Positions 15,579 to 23,620 of a DNA stretch of 64,000 nucleotides are shown piece by piece. Under the pieces are notes generated by a model. The model saw only the letters and a list, made by a program, of their open reading frames with translations. It searched no databases and was not told where the DNA came from. Every line of letters begins with the position of its first letter. Positions within the stretch are counted from its first letter, which is position 1. Source of the DNA: Aeromicrobium marinum DSM 15272 (GTDB taxonomy: Bacteria; Actinomycetota; Actinomycetes; Propionibacteriales; Nocardioidaceae); assembly GCF_000160775.2 (NCBI RefSeq), contig NZ_CM001024.1:1551712-1615711 (forward strand). Direction: 5' to 3'. The translations under genes and the position numbers were made by a program.

Positions 15579-16646
15579 TCACGGTGCCGTCGCGTCGTGC
15601 GACGGCGTGGGCTCTCGGTCGGTCGACCGGCCCCGGAGGCCGCGAAGAGACGTGCGGAGGGAGAAGCTGGCGGCCCTGAGGCTGGCTGGGTCGGTCATGA
15701 CCGCCAGGAGCAGGACACCGCCGATGAAGATCTGCTGGATGTCGACCTGCACACCGGTGAGGGTGAGTCCGACCTCCAGGGTTCCGAGCGAGATGGCCCC
15801 GATCAGGGTGCCAAGGATGGAACCGCGCCCTCCGGTGAGGGCGACGCCGCCGATGATGGCTGCGGCAAAACTGGCGAGCAGCACGGTCGAGCCCGAGGTG
15901 GGGTCCGCCGCCGTGCGCTCGAGGGTGTTGATGGCACCGGCGCCTGCAGCGATGACGCTGCACACGACGAAGCCCGTGACCAGACGCCGGTCGACCGGGA
16001 TCCCCGCGTCCCGCGCTGCCTGGCGGTTGCCGCCGACGGCGTAGAACTCGCGACCGGCGCGCACCCGGGTGAGGAAGAGGTGCAGGACCAGGAAGACGAG
16101 GATGAAGATCACGATGCGCGGGGTCAGTGGCCCCACGATCGGGAGCCCGAACGAGATGGCGAAGCTGATGTTCTCGAGCGGGATCGGCTCGGAGTTCGAG
16201 ACGACGATCGCGAGCCCACGCAGCACGAACAGCATGCCGAGGGTGGCGATGAACGAGTTGATCCCGACCTTGATCACGAAGAAGGCGTTGACCAGCCCCA
16301 CGGCGACGCCGACCAGCAGCGCGAGGAGCACCCCGACGGCGATGTTGTCCGTCTGCGCCATGACCACCCCGGCCAGGACGGCGGTACTGGCGACGCTCAG
16401 GTCGAGCTCGCCCATGAGGATGACCACGGTCAGGCCGAGTGCGACGAGCCCCACGAGAGCGATCCGGCTCAGGGTGACCGGGTAGGCGGAGAAGACCAGC
16501 GGCTCGAGGATGACGACGACGACGAGGACCACCGCGAGCAGGGCGACGCCGCGGCCCTCGGTACGGCGACCGAGCGTGCGACGGAGCTGGTCGGCGCGGG
16601 TGCCGACGGAGTCGTCGCCGAAGGTGACGCCGTGGGAGGTGCTCAT
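15579..16646 (-). CDS. CUT2 ABC importer permease (RbsC-like)
   Basis: A 355-residue inner-membrane permease with about eight to ten hydrophobic segments (BPD_transp_2/RbsC family). Diagnostic patches are GELDLSVAST in the middle, FYAVGGNRQAARDAGI and GGVALTGGRGSILGT toward the end. The N terminus is cytosolic and charged (~35 residues) and the C terminus is Arg/Ser rich. Its ATG overlaps the stop of the other permease (ATGA), so the pair is translationally coupled and presumably forms a heterodimeric channel. The binding protein follows 20 bp downstream. Confidence 0.92.
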   Translation of the reverse strand: MSTSHGVTFGDDSVGTRADQLRRTLGRRTEGRGVALLAVVLVVVVILEPLVFSAYPVTLSRIALVGLVALGLTVVILMGELDLSVASTAVLAGVVMAQTDNIAVGVLLALLVGVAVGLVNAFFVIKVGINSFIATLGMLFVLRGLAIVVSNSEPIPLENISFAISFGLPIVGPLTPRIVIFILVFLVLHLFLTRVRAGREFYAVGGNRQAARDAGIPVDRRLVTGFVVCSVIAAGAGAINTLERTAADPTSGSTVLLASFAAAIIGGVALTGGRGSILGTLIGAISLGTLEVGLTLTGVQVDIQQIFIGGVLLLAVMTDPASLRAASFSLRTSLRGLRGRSTDREPTPSHDATAP

Positions 16647-17665
16647 GTCCTGCTCACTTTCCGGGCGAGGGCGTCGACGGACACCGCGAGGACGATCAGG
16701 GATCCGATGGCGACCTGCTGCCATCCGAAGTCGGCGCCGGACAGGACCAGGACGTTGGTCAGGACGCTGACGAAGATGACTCCGAGGACCGTCCTGAGCA
16801 CGCTCCCCCGCCCGCCGAATACGCTGGTGCCACCGATGATGATGGCCGCGAGGGCACCGAAGTCGTAGCCGTCGGACATGGAGCTGACGGCGGTGTTGGA
16901 GTAGGCGGCGAGCACGAACCCGGCGATGGTGGCCGCGAACGCGGTGATCATGAAGGCGCCGACCACGACCAGCGGGGTGTTGACCCCGCTCAGCCGGGTC
17001 GACTCCTTGTTGCTGCCGAACGAGCGCACCGCGAAGCCGAAGTTCGTGCGGCTCAGCAGGAAGCCCAGGACGATCGCCACCAGCACCAAGACGATCGCGG
17101 AGACGGGGACGACGCCGAGCTTGATGTCGCCGAACGACTCGATGGGTCCGTCCGCGGGACCGAAGTAGATGCTGCCGCCCGACAGCCACCGCAGCAGACC
17201 GAGTCCCACGAAGGTGGTCGAGAGGGTGACGATCACGGCGTTGGCCTTGAAGTAGCCGACGGCCACCCCGTTGACCAGCCCGTAGGCCACCGAGACGGCG
17301 AAGGCGAGAGCGATCGCGACGGGGATGCTGACGGAGTTGCTGACGCCGATGAGGATGACCGCGCTGGTGGCGACCTGGGCGACCACGGACAGGTCCAGGT
17401 AGTTGCCGCTGATGACCACGAAGGTCATGCCCACGGCCACGATCCCGATCGGCGCTGCCCGGTGGAACACGTCAGCGATGTTCACCGCCGAGGCGAAGCC
17501 GTCGACGAACACGACGGACGCAAGGATGAGCGCGGCCGTGAAGACGACGATCCCCCGCTCGGCCGCCCACAGCAGCGCCGTACCGGTGGCCGACCGGCCC
17601 ACCGGTTCGACCTGTGCGGCGGCCGGCGGCGCTGCCGCGACCGGGGACTGGGTGAGCTGGTTCAT
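16643..17665 (-). CDS. CUT2 ABC importer permease (RbsC-like)
   Basis: A 340-residue paralogue of the neighbouring permease. It has an alanine/proline-rich N terminus, then hydrophobic helices with SGNYLDLSVVAQVAT (the counterpart of the D-L-S motif), FGFAVRSFGSNKESTRLSG and GGTSVFGGRGSVLRT. The ATG overlaps the stop of the ATPase gene (ATGA). Two non-identical permeases suggest a heterodimer rather than the homodimer of simple ribose systems. It acts in the cytoplasmic membrane with the ATPase and lipoprotein of the same operon. Confidence 0.92.
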   Translation of the reverse strand: MNQLTQSPVAAAPPAAAQVEPVGRSATGTALLWAAERGIVVFTAALILASVVFVDGFASAVNIADVFHRAAPIGIVAVGMTFVVISGNYLDLSVVAQVATSAVILIGVSNSVSIPVAIALAFAVSVAYGLVNGVAVGYFKANAVIVTLSTTFVGLGLLRWLSGGSIYFGPADGPIESFGDIKLGVVPVSAIVLVLVAIVLGFLLSRTNFGFAVRSFGSNKESTRLSGVNTPLVVVGAFMITAFAATIAGFVLAAYSNTAVSSMSDGYDFGALAAIIIGGTSVFGGRGSVLRTVLGVIFVSVLTNVLVLSGADFGWQQVAIGSLIVLAVSVDALARKVSRT

Positions 17666-19191
17666 GAGGAGGTGACCATGCTTTCTCCGGCAGCGAGGGA
17701 CATGACGCTCCGCTCGTCGGCCCCGTCACGGGCGAGGGTGCCCGCGATCCGGCCGTCGCGGATGACGTGGATGACGTCGGAGAGCTCCAGGAGCTCGGGA
17801 AGGTCCGAGCTGATGACGAGCACGGCGGTGCCCTCGTCCGCGAGCTCCTGGACCAGGCGGTGGATCTCGGCCTTGGCGCCGACGTCGACGCCGCGGGTGG
17901 GCTCGTCGAGCACGATCACGCGGGGGCGGAGGCCGAGCCACTTGGCGATGACGACCTTCTGCTGGTTGCCGCCGCTGTAGTCACCCACGTCGCGCTTCAC
18001 GTCCGGCGGACGGAGGCCGACCGTGTCGACGAGTGGGCCGGCGAAGGCCTGCTGCTTGGCGGCGCTGGTCACGCCTCCTCGTCCGATGGTGCCGCGGTTG
18101 GGGAGGGCGATGTTGTCGCTGACCGACATCGTCAGCGCCAGGCCGTCCTGCCTCCGCTCCTCCGGGACGAACGCGATGCCGTGACGCACCGCCGCCTGGT
18201 AGCTGCCGATCCGTCGCCTGCGACCGTCGACGAGGACCGTGACGTCACCGCCGGTGCGCAGGTCGACGCCCAGCATCGCGCGGACGAACTCGCTGCGGCC
18301 GGCTCCGACGAGGCCTCCGAGCCCCACGATCTCACCGGCGCGGACGTCCAGGTCGATGCCGTGGACCCTCGGTGCGGTGATCCCCCGGGCCGACAGCACC
18401 ACGTCGCCGGGACTGCTCTCGCGGGCCGTCTGGTGGACACGCTTGAGCTCGCTGCCCACCATCTTGTCGACGAGGGCGTCGGGCGTGGTGTCGGCGATGT
18501 CCATCGTGTCGACGTGCCGGCCGTCCCGCAGGACGGTGACGCGATCGCACGTGGAGAAGATCTCGGGCAGTCGGTGCGAGATGTACACGATCGCCAGACC
18601 GGCCCGGGCCAGCCGCTTCAGCATCTGGAGCAGGTAGTCGGTCTCGGCCGGCGTCAGCGTGGCCGTCGGCTCGTCCAGGATCAGCACCCGCGGCTTGCGG
18701 GCGACCGCGCGGGCGATCTCGATGAACTGGCGCAGCGAGACGGACAGACGCGAGACCGGCTCGTCGAGGTCGATCGAGACCCCGATCTCCTGCAGGGCCG
18801 CGCCGGCGTAGCGCCGCATCTCCTTGCGGCTGATGGTGCCACCGCGGGTCGGGAAGGTGCCGAGCATGATGTTCTCGGCCACGGTCATCTCCGGCACGAG
18901 GCTGAGCTCCTGGTGGACCAGGGCGATGCCCGCGTCGAGAGCGGCGCGGGTGCCGCTCTCGATGGGAGACCCGTCGACGAGAACCGAACCCTCGGTCGGC
19001 TCCAGGACCCCGGCGAGGATGCGCATCAGCGTGGACTTCCCGGCGCCGTTCTCCCCGACGAGGGCGTAGATCTCTCCGGTGCGTACCGAGACGCTCACGT
19101 CGTCGACGGCCACGGCGCCGCCGAATCGCTTCGTGATCGAGACGGCCTCGATCACCACGGCCCCGACTGCTGAGGACAGTTCGTCGCTCAC
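17662..19191 (-). CDS. CUT2 ABC importer ATPase (RbsA/MglA-like, double domain)
   Basis: A 509-residue tandem ATPase. Domain 1 has Walker A GENGAGKS, a degenerate signature SVSLRQFIEIARA and Walker B LILDEPTATLT. Domain 2 has a degenerate Walker A GLVGAGRSE, signature YSGGNQQKV and VIVLDEPTRGVDVG. This asymmetry is normal in the family. The GTG start follows GGAAGGAG at good spacing; an in-frame ATG 14 codons earlier has no such site. It is the first gene of the importer operon, with a long leader bearing inverted repeats. The downstream permease overlaps by ATGA. Confidence 0.93.
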   Translation of the reverse strand: MSDELSSAVGAVVIEAVSITKRFGGAVAVDDVSVSVRTGEIYALVGENGAGKSTLMRILAGVLEPTEGSVLVDGSPIESGTRAALDAGIALVHQELSLVPEMTVAENIMLGTFPTRGGTISRKEMRRYAGAALQEIGVSIDLDEPVSRLSVSLRQFIEIARAVARKPRVLILDEPTATLTPAETDYLLQMLKRLARAGLAIVYISHRLPEIFSTCDRVTVLRDGRHVDTMDIADTTPDALVDKMVGSELKRVHQTARESSPGDVVLSARGITAPRVHGIDLDVRAGEIVGLGGLVGAGRSEFVRAMLGVDLRTGGDVTVLVDGRRRRIGSYQAAVRHGIAFVPEERRQDGLALTMSVSDNIALPNRGTIGRGGVTSAAKQQAFAGPLVDTVGLRPPDVKRDVGDYSGGNQQKVVIAKWLGLRPRVIVLDEPTRGVDVGAKAEIHRLVQELADEGTAVLVISSDLPELLELSDVIHVIRDGRIAGTLARDGADERSVMSLAAGESMVTSS

Positions 19192-19221
19192 GCGTGGCTC
19201 CTTCCGCTCGGAACGTTGTGT

Positions 19222-19320
19222 GACCACCGTCACGTGGTCTACGTCACAAGCAGAGAATGTACATCAGGAGTGCACACAAGGGAACCTCAGAGAGAACATT
19301 TCTCCTCAAAATGTTCTCTC
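19222..19320 (-). promoter_or_regulatory. Promoter and operator region of the CUT2 importer operon
   Basis: On the minus strand a plausible -10 TACATT (19256-19261) is preceded by TTCCCT 17 bases upstream (19279-19284). Directly upstream lies a perfect 12-bp inverted repeat, GAGAGAACATTT (19290-19301) with AAATGTTCTCTC (19309-19320), spaced by seven bases. A further AGAACA occurs at 19325-19330. Inside the leader GACCAC-CGTCAC-GTGGTC (19222-19239) forms a second repeat. The adjacent cupin-XRE protein is the likely ligand of the larger repeat. Confidence 0.6.
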
Positions 19321-19335
19321 GCAAAGAACAGCGAC

Positions 19336-20064
19336 CTAGGCGCCGCCGTGTTTCCCGGTCGCCGCCAGGCGAGCGGAGGCGTCGTCCTCGGCGTCGTCGC
19401 CGGACCTGGGGGAATCGAGGATGAACCACACGGCACGCACCTCGTGCGGCGTCTCGTTCCAGAAGCGATGGGGCACGCCGGAGTCGAAGGCGATGGAGTC
19501 CCCCGCCTCCAGCACGGTCGTGTCGAAGCCGACCTGGACGGTCAGTCGACCGGTCAGGATCAGCCCGTACTCGCGGCTGGAGTGCTGGATGAAGTCGATC
19601 TGCCGCTCGTCGCCCACGACGGCGGGCGGGTACACGACCTGGATGAACTCCGCGCCGTTCTCGGGCCGTGGGGTCAGGCGTTCCCACCGGGTACCGCCCG
19701 CCAGGGGAAGCGTCGGACGGTCACGCTGGCGCAGGACGACTCCGCCGGCCACGAGGTGGTCGAGCCCGCCGTCGCTGCCCGCGCCGGGGCCCGGACCGGG
19801 TGAGTCCGAGGCCGCCGGGACTTCGGGGACCGGCAGCACCTCGCCGAACAGGCTGTCCATCGAGATCTCGAGCTCGCTCACGACCCGGTAGAGAGCACGG
19901 ACGCTGAACGACGCCAGCCCTCTCTCGACCTGGGAGACATGGCTGGGAGAGACCTCCAACCGGCGCGAGAGCTCCCGCACACTGATGCCGGCCGCCTCAC
20001 GCGCAGAACGGATGCGATGTCCGATCGCGATCCGTTCGGCTGTCGATGGCTGGTGGTCCGTCAC
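19336..20064 (-). CDS. XRE-cupin transcriptional regulator of the importer operon
   Basis: A 242-residue regulator. The N-terminal XRE helix-turn-helix (~10-65) contains ISVRELSRRLEVSPSHVSQVERG. After a Gly/Pro/Ser-rich linker, a small cupin domain (~135-215) shows YGLILTGRLTVQVG and AGDSIAFDSGVPHRFWNETP. Such proteins bind small metabolites (amines, amino acids, sugars) and control catabolic operons. The GTG at 20064 is preferred, with a GGGGGT-like site upstream; an ATG 17 codons earlier lacks any. It lies immediately upstream of the ABC operon in the same direction and probably acts at the GAGAGAACATTT inverted repeat. Confidence 0.9.
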   Translation of the reverse strand: MTDHQPSTAERIAIGHRIRSAREAAGISVRELSRRLEVSPSHVSQVERGLASFSVRALYRVVSELEISMDSLFGEVLPVPEVPAASDSPGPGPGAGSDGGLDHLVAGGVVLRQRDRPTLPLAGGTRWERLTPRPENGAEFIQVVYPPAVVGDERQIDFIQHSSREYGLILTGRLTVQVGFDTTVLEAGDSIAFDSGVPHRFWNETPHEVRAVWFILDSPRSGDDAEDDASARLAATGKHGGA

Positions 20065-20185
20065 GTCGGCACCCCCGTCTGCTTGGTCGCTGTGCGTTGC
20101 GTATGCACACACCATACGTGCGGCACCGGTCGAGGAATCTGCGCGAGCGATCGTCCGGCGTCCGGGCGGGCGGGCACCCGCGACG

Positions 20186-20743
20186 TCACCGGACCCGGTA
20201 GTGCAGTCGAACGGCTCCGGAGGGAAAGCGCTGGTGCTCGAGCAGGTCGAGCTCGGCGGACCACCCGGCGGGCAGGGCGGGGTTGCGTCCGCCGAGGACC
20301 ACCGGCCAGACGAACAGCTCGATCTCGTCGACCAGACCGGCCTCGAGGGCCTGCGCCGCGAGGTGCGGTCCGCCGACCAGGACGTACCCGTCGGCGGACG
20401 ACTTCAGGTCTTCGACGGCGCCCGCATCGACGTGATCCACCAGGCGGGTCCTCGCGGTCGACGTCGTGGTGAGGGTCGAGGAGTGGACGACCTTGTCCGC
20501 CGCCTGCCACACCTCGGCGAACCGGGCGGTGAGGTCGGACCGCTCAGCGAGGGTCGGATCGGTCTCCCAGACGGCCATCGTCTCGTACATGCGTCGCCCG
20601 TACAGGTACGTGCCGGCGGAGGCCATGCGCTCGGTGATCGCCACGAACACCTCGTCGTCCGGCGGCGCCCAGCTGAAGCCGCCGCGGCTGTCCTCCGTGA
20701 ACCCGTCGAGGGACATGTTCGACGTGTAGATCAGTGTGGCCAC
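20186..20743 (-). CDS. Dihydrofolate-reductase-family (RibD C-terminal-like) protein
   Basis: A 185-residue protein with the DHFR/RibD fold. N-terminal LIYTSNMSLDGF is the family's first strand and helix, TYLYGRRMYETMAVWE matches the YGRRtYE signature, and GYVLVGGPHLAAQALEAGLVDEI the NADPH-binding loop and helix. Members are common in actinobacteria as solitary genes of unknown substrate; true DHFR or riboflavin roles are unlikely. The GTG start has GAGGAG upstream. The small membrane-protein gene lies 34 bp upstream in the same direction. Confidence 0.87.
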   Translation of the reverse strand: MATLIYTSNMSLDGFTEDSRGGFSWAPPDDEVFVAITERMASAGTYLYGRRMYETMAVWETDPTLAERSDLTARFAEVWQAADKVVHSSTLTTTSTARTRLVDHVDAGAVEDLKSSADGYVLVGGPHLAAQALEAGLVDEIELFVWPVVLGGRNPALPAGWSAELDLLEHQRFPSGAVRLHYRVR

Positions 20744-20777
20744 GATCGCTCCTCGTCTCGCCGCCGGTCGGTGCGCA

Positions 20778-21188
20778 TCACGTCGCGACCCGGGTGCGAC
20801 GCCAGATCAGGTAGGCCCCCAGGGCCAGCACCGGGTCCAGGATCGCGAAGCCCACCACCAGGCCACCGTCGACGGCACCACTCCACGCGAGCGCGCCCAG
20901 GACCACCGGCACGACGGCGCGGTCCACCACGGTGGCCAGCCCGAACGAGGTCGCTCCGGTCCGCCCGCCCATGACGTAGAACCAGCCGATGATCGCCATC
21001 ACGAAGCCGAGGACCCGCACCAGCCCGGACTCGCCGGCTCGGAAGTCGTCGGCGCCCATCAGGTAGGTGATCTCCGGCCAGCACAGCACCACGGTTCCGA
21101 ACACGAGGTAGAGCACGCCGTTGGCCACGATGTAGCGCGACAAGGGGGTGGGCCGGCCCGTGGCCGTCAGCTCCTGCACGAACGTCAT
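20778..21188 (-). CDS. Small four-helix membrane protein, unknown function
   Basis: 136 residues with about four hydrophobic segments (LYLVFGTVVLCWP; VRVLGFVMAIIGWFYVMGG; a weaker middle segment; LVVGFAILDPVLALGAYLIW) and a basic C terminus, so a cytoplasmic-membrane protein. No family is recognised. ATG 21188 is chosen because TACGGT precedes it by seven bases, the leaderless pattern seen elsewhere here. A GTG three codons earlier is the alternative. Divergent from the SDR gene at 21282. Confidence 0.7.
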   Translation of the reverse strand: MTFVQELTATGRPTPLSRYIVANGVLYLVFGTVVLCWPEITYLMGADDFRAGESGLVRVLGFVMAIIGWFYVMGGRTGATSFGLATVVDRAVVPVVLGALAWSGAVDGGLVVGFAILDPVLALGAYLIWRRTRVAT

Positions 21189-21281
21189 GCCCGTCACCGT
21201 AGTCCTCGCGCGGAGGCGCCGGGCGGTTCTCGAGGCGGAGGCACCTCGGCCCCGGCGCTCGGGACCCGCTAGCGTCCTGCC

Positions 21282-22058
21282 ATGGACATTTCTGGAGCAT
21301 CAGCCATCGTCACCGGGGGCGCGTCAGGTATCGGCGCCGCCGTCTGCCGCCAGCTCGCCGCCAAGGGCGCGCACGTCGTGGTCGCCGACCTCAAGGAGGA
21401 GGACGGGCAGGCGCTCGCGAGCGAGATCGGCGGCGTGTTCATCCGCGTCGACGTGACCGACACCGAGCAGATCAAGACCGCCGTCGCCGCCGCGGAGGAG
21501 CTCGCTCCCCTGCGCGTGCTCGTGAACTCCGCCGGCATCGGGTGGGCGCAGCGCACCATCGGCCGCGATGGCAGTTTCGACTCCGCCCACGACTTCGGTG
21601 CCTACAAGAAGGTCATCGAGATCAACCTGATCGGCACGTTCGACGCGCTGCGGCTCGCCGCGACCGCGATCAGCCGCACCGAGCCGCTGGAGTCCGGCGA
21701 GCGGGGAGCGATCTGCAACCTGGCCTCGGTGGCCGCGTTCGACGGTCAGATCGGCCAGGCGGCCTACTCGTCGTCCAAGGGTGGCGTGGTCGGCATGACC
21801 CTGCCGATCGCCCGTGACCTCGCTGCCTCGGGCATCCGGGTCAACACGGTGGCACCCGGCCTGATCGACACGCCGATCTACGGCGAGGGTGAGGCCTCCG
21901 AGGCCTTCAAGGCCAAGCTGGGCGAGTCGGTCAACTTCCCCAAGCGTCTCGGGTACCCCGACGAGCTCGCCTCCATGGTGCTGGAGTGCGTCACCAACTC
22001 CTACGTGAACGGCGAGACGATCCGCGTCGACGGCGCCATCCGGATGCCCCCCAAGTAG
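21282..22058 (+). CDS. SDR, 3-hydroxyacyl-CoA dehydrogenase type II-like
   Basis: A 258-residue classical SDR with TGGASGIG (~11-18), an aspartate after the second strand (VVADLKEEDG) for NAD, NSAG, catalytic serine in LASVAAFDG, and YSSSK. The long loop AQRTIGRDG after NSAGIG and the ending ETIRVDGAIRMPPK are typical of the HSD17B10-like 3-hydroxyacyl-CoA dehydrogenases. It likely oxidises a (3S)-hydroxyacyl-CoA in beta-oxidation or branched-acyl breakdown. TAGCGT ends six bases before the ATG and no ribosome binding site is seen, suggesting a leaderless transcript. It stands alone. Confidence 0.88.
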   Translation: MDISGASAIVTGGASGIGAAVCRQLAAKGAHVVVADLKEEDGQALASEIGGVFIRVDVTDTEQIKTAVAAAEELAPLRVLVNSAGIGWAQRTIGRDGSFDSAHDFGAYKKVIEINLIGTFDALRLAATAISRTEPLESGERGAICNLASVAAFDGQIGQAAYSSSKGGVVGMTLPIARDLAASGIRVNTVAPGLIDTPIYGEGEASEAFKAKLGESVNFPKRLGYPDELASMVLECVTNSYVNGETIRVDGAIRMPPK

Positions 22059-22081
22059 GCCGCTCCCACCACGGCTGGCGT

Positions 22082-22126
22082 TATCGGTTGTTTTTCGATA
22101 GATTTGCATCGACGAACAATCGATTG
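22082..22126 (+). promoter_or_regulatory. AT-rich control region of the DUF2975/XRE operon
   Basis: An unusually AT-rich patch after the SDR gene contains TATCG-N9-CGATA (22082-22086 and 22096-22100). It also contains the perfect palindrome CAATCGATTG (22117-22126), which abuts the GGAGA ribosome binding site of the DUF2975 gene. These are plausible operators for the small XRE regulator encoded by the operon. Confidence 0.45.
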
Positions 22127-22135
22127 GAGAAGCCG

Positions 22136-22642
22136 ATGAACCCGTGGGTCCTTCGTACGCTGCGCACCGTGATCGCCGTGGCCCTGGCCGGTTCGGTCGT
22201 GGTGCAGGCCGCGCTCGTGGCACTGCTGTGGTGGGACACCGATCGACCGCCGACCGGCATCGACGTGTCGCTGGTGGTGATCGGCGTCCTGGGCGTCGGA
22301 ACGCTCCAGGTGGTCGGCGTGTGCATCTGGCGACTGCTCACCATGGTGCGCGCGGGGACGGTGTTCTCGCCGCGCGCGTTCCGGTTCGTCGACGGGGTGA
22401 TCGGTGCGATCGCCGCCGCGTCGGTCCTGACCTTCGCGGTCGCCGTGGTGGCCAGGTTCGCCAACCACGCCACTCCGGGCGACGAGGTGGCGCCCGGCCT
22501 CGTCGGACTCGTCTGCGGATTCGCGCTGGTCATCGCCGGCGTGGCGCTCGTCGTGTACGTGATGCGCACGTTGCTCGTCCAGGCGGTCGGGTTCGAGGCC
22601 GAGGCACGGACCCTGCAGTCCGAGCTGGACGAGGTCATCTGA
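22136..22642 (+). CDS. DUF2975 membrane protein
   Basis: A 168-residue protein with four hydrophobic helices (~7-32, 42-65, 82-108, 120-145), followed by a short charged tail. It matches DUF2975-type proteins, which are regularly paired with a small XRE repressor, as here: its TGA overlaps the ATG of the regulator (TGATG). By analogy the pair may work as a membrane protein that controls the DNA-binding activity of its partner, or as a stress-responsive module, but the function is not established. GGAGA lies five bases before ATG. Confidence 0.82.
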   Translation: MNPWVLRTLRTVIAVALAGSVVVQAALVALLWWDTDRPPTGIDVSLVVIGVLGVGTLQVVGVCIWRLLTMVRAGTVFSPRAFRFVDGVIGAIAAASVLTFAVAVVARFANHATPGDEVAPGLVGLVCGFALVIAGVALVVYVMRTLLVQAVGFEAEARTLQSELDEVI

Positions 22643-22902
22643 TGCCCATCGTCGTCGACGTCGACGTGATGCTCGCGCGGCGCAAGATCGCCGTCGGCAC
22701 GCTCGCAGACCTCGTGGGCATCACCCCCGCCAACCTCGCGGTGCTCAAGAACGGACGGGCCAAGGCCGTGCGCTTCAGCACCCTCGCCGCGCTCTGCGAG
22801 GTGCTGGAGTGCCAGCCCGGCGACCTGCTGCGATGGGTGCCCGAGGACGACGTCGAGGACGCCGACCGACAGGTCACTGCGCCGCGGGCATCACCGTCCT
22901 GA
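22642..22902 (+). CDS. Small XRE (YozG-like) transcriptional regulator
   Basis: An 86-residue protein that is essentially one helix-turn-helix domain: MLARRKIAVGTLADLVGITPANLAVLKNGR and FSTLAALCEVLECQPGDLL match the Cro/C1-type domain of the YozG group. A short acidic C-terminal tail follows. It is translationally coupled to the upstream DUF2975 gene, and the two are a recurrent pair in Gram-positive bacteria. It probably represses its own operon through the CAATCGATTG palindrome. Confidence 0.88.
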   Translation: MPIVVDVDVMLARRKIAVGTLADLVGITPANLAVLKNGRAKAVRFSTLAALCEVLECQPGDLLRWVPEDDVEDADRQVTAPRASPS

Positions 22903-22964
22903 CGTCGACGAGCTCGCGGGAACCACCCTCGCCGTGCTCGCACTCGCACCGCGACGGATCCGGC

Positions 22965-23612
22965 TCAGTCCTTCCGGCGGTCCTCCTTCTTGGACGCAGC
23001 CAGGTCGTCCAGACGGTCGGCGTCGGCACGAGCCTCGGTGGCGGCCTGCTCGCTGCTGCGGGCGTCGTCCACCTCGGACGCGGCCTTCGTGCGGGCGGCC
23101 TTCTTCCTGGCCCGGGCGGCGGAGTCGGCCCGTGCCTTGCGCTTCTTCGCATCGCTGGCGCGGTCCTCTGCCCGCTGGTCGGCGACCGCCTTCCTCGTCG
23201 CCGCGGTCCTCTCCGCCGTGGTCGACGCCTCCCGCTTGCCGAGCGCCTCCGCCGCGTCAGCCTCGGCGAGACCCGCCACGGCCTTCTCCTGGGCCGAGGT
23301 CCGTTGATCGGAGGCTCGACGACGGCCCGTGGAGGACACGTCCCGCGCTTCGTCGCGCCGTGCGGCGGCCTCGCGCTCCAGACGGGCCGCCGACACGACA
23401 CGGTCCGACCGGTCGAGCCGGTCGGCGCCACGCCGGGCGATGGTGTCGTTGCCGAGCAGGGTGCCCGCGAGCCGGTCCGCCGTCCCCAGGGCGCGGTCGA
23501 GGACGACCCGGGGGCCGGAGGTCTCGGGAAGGCGGTCGGACAGACCCCGGTCGGCCACCCGCAACGGCAGGCGGGCGAGCTCGTAGGGGATGGTGGCGAT
23601 GGTCCTGATCAT
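22965..23612 (-). CDS. Highly charged Ala/Arg/Glu/Asp-rich coiled-coil protein
   Basis: 215 residues. The first ~55 include MIRTIATIPYELARLPLRV, an amphipathic/hydrophobic start, and a short globular part. The remainder is almost only A, R, D, E, K and T in heptad-like order (for example ARARKKAARTKAASEVDD), forming a long helix or coiled coil and ending KKEDRRKD. The start ATG is chosen with the GAGGAC site that overlaps the upstream stop. It follows the CsbD gene by translational coupling, so the pair probably serves in the same general stress response. No family function is known. Confidence 0.75.
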   Translation of the reverse strand: MIRTIATIPYELARLPLRVADRGLSDRLPETSGPRVVLDRALGTADRLAGTLLGNDTIARRGADRLDRSDRVVSAARLEREAAARRDEARDVSSTGRRRASDQRTSAQEKAVAGLAEADAAEALGKREASTTAERTAATRKAVADQRAEDRASDAKKRKARADSAARARKKAARTKAASEVDDARSSEQAATEARADADRLDDLAASKKEDRRKD

Positions 23613-23620
23613 GGTGGTCC

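Noticed and set aside
13090..16044. A ~980-codon open frame on the plus strand
   Set aside because: It is antisense to the M24, binding-protein and permease genes and of low complexity (Val/Asp/Gly/Arg/His).
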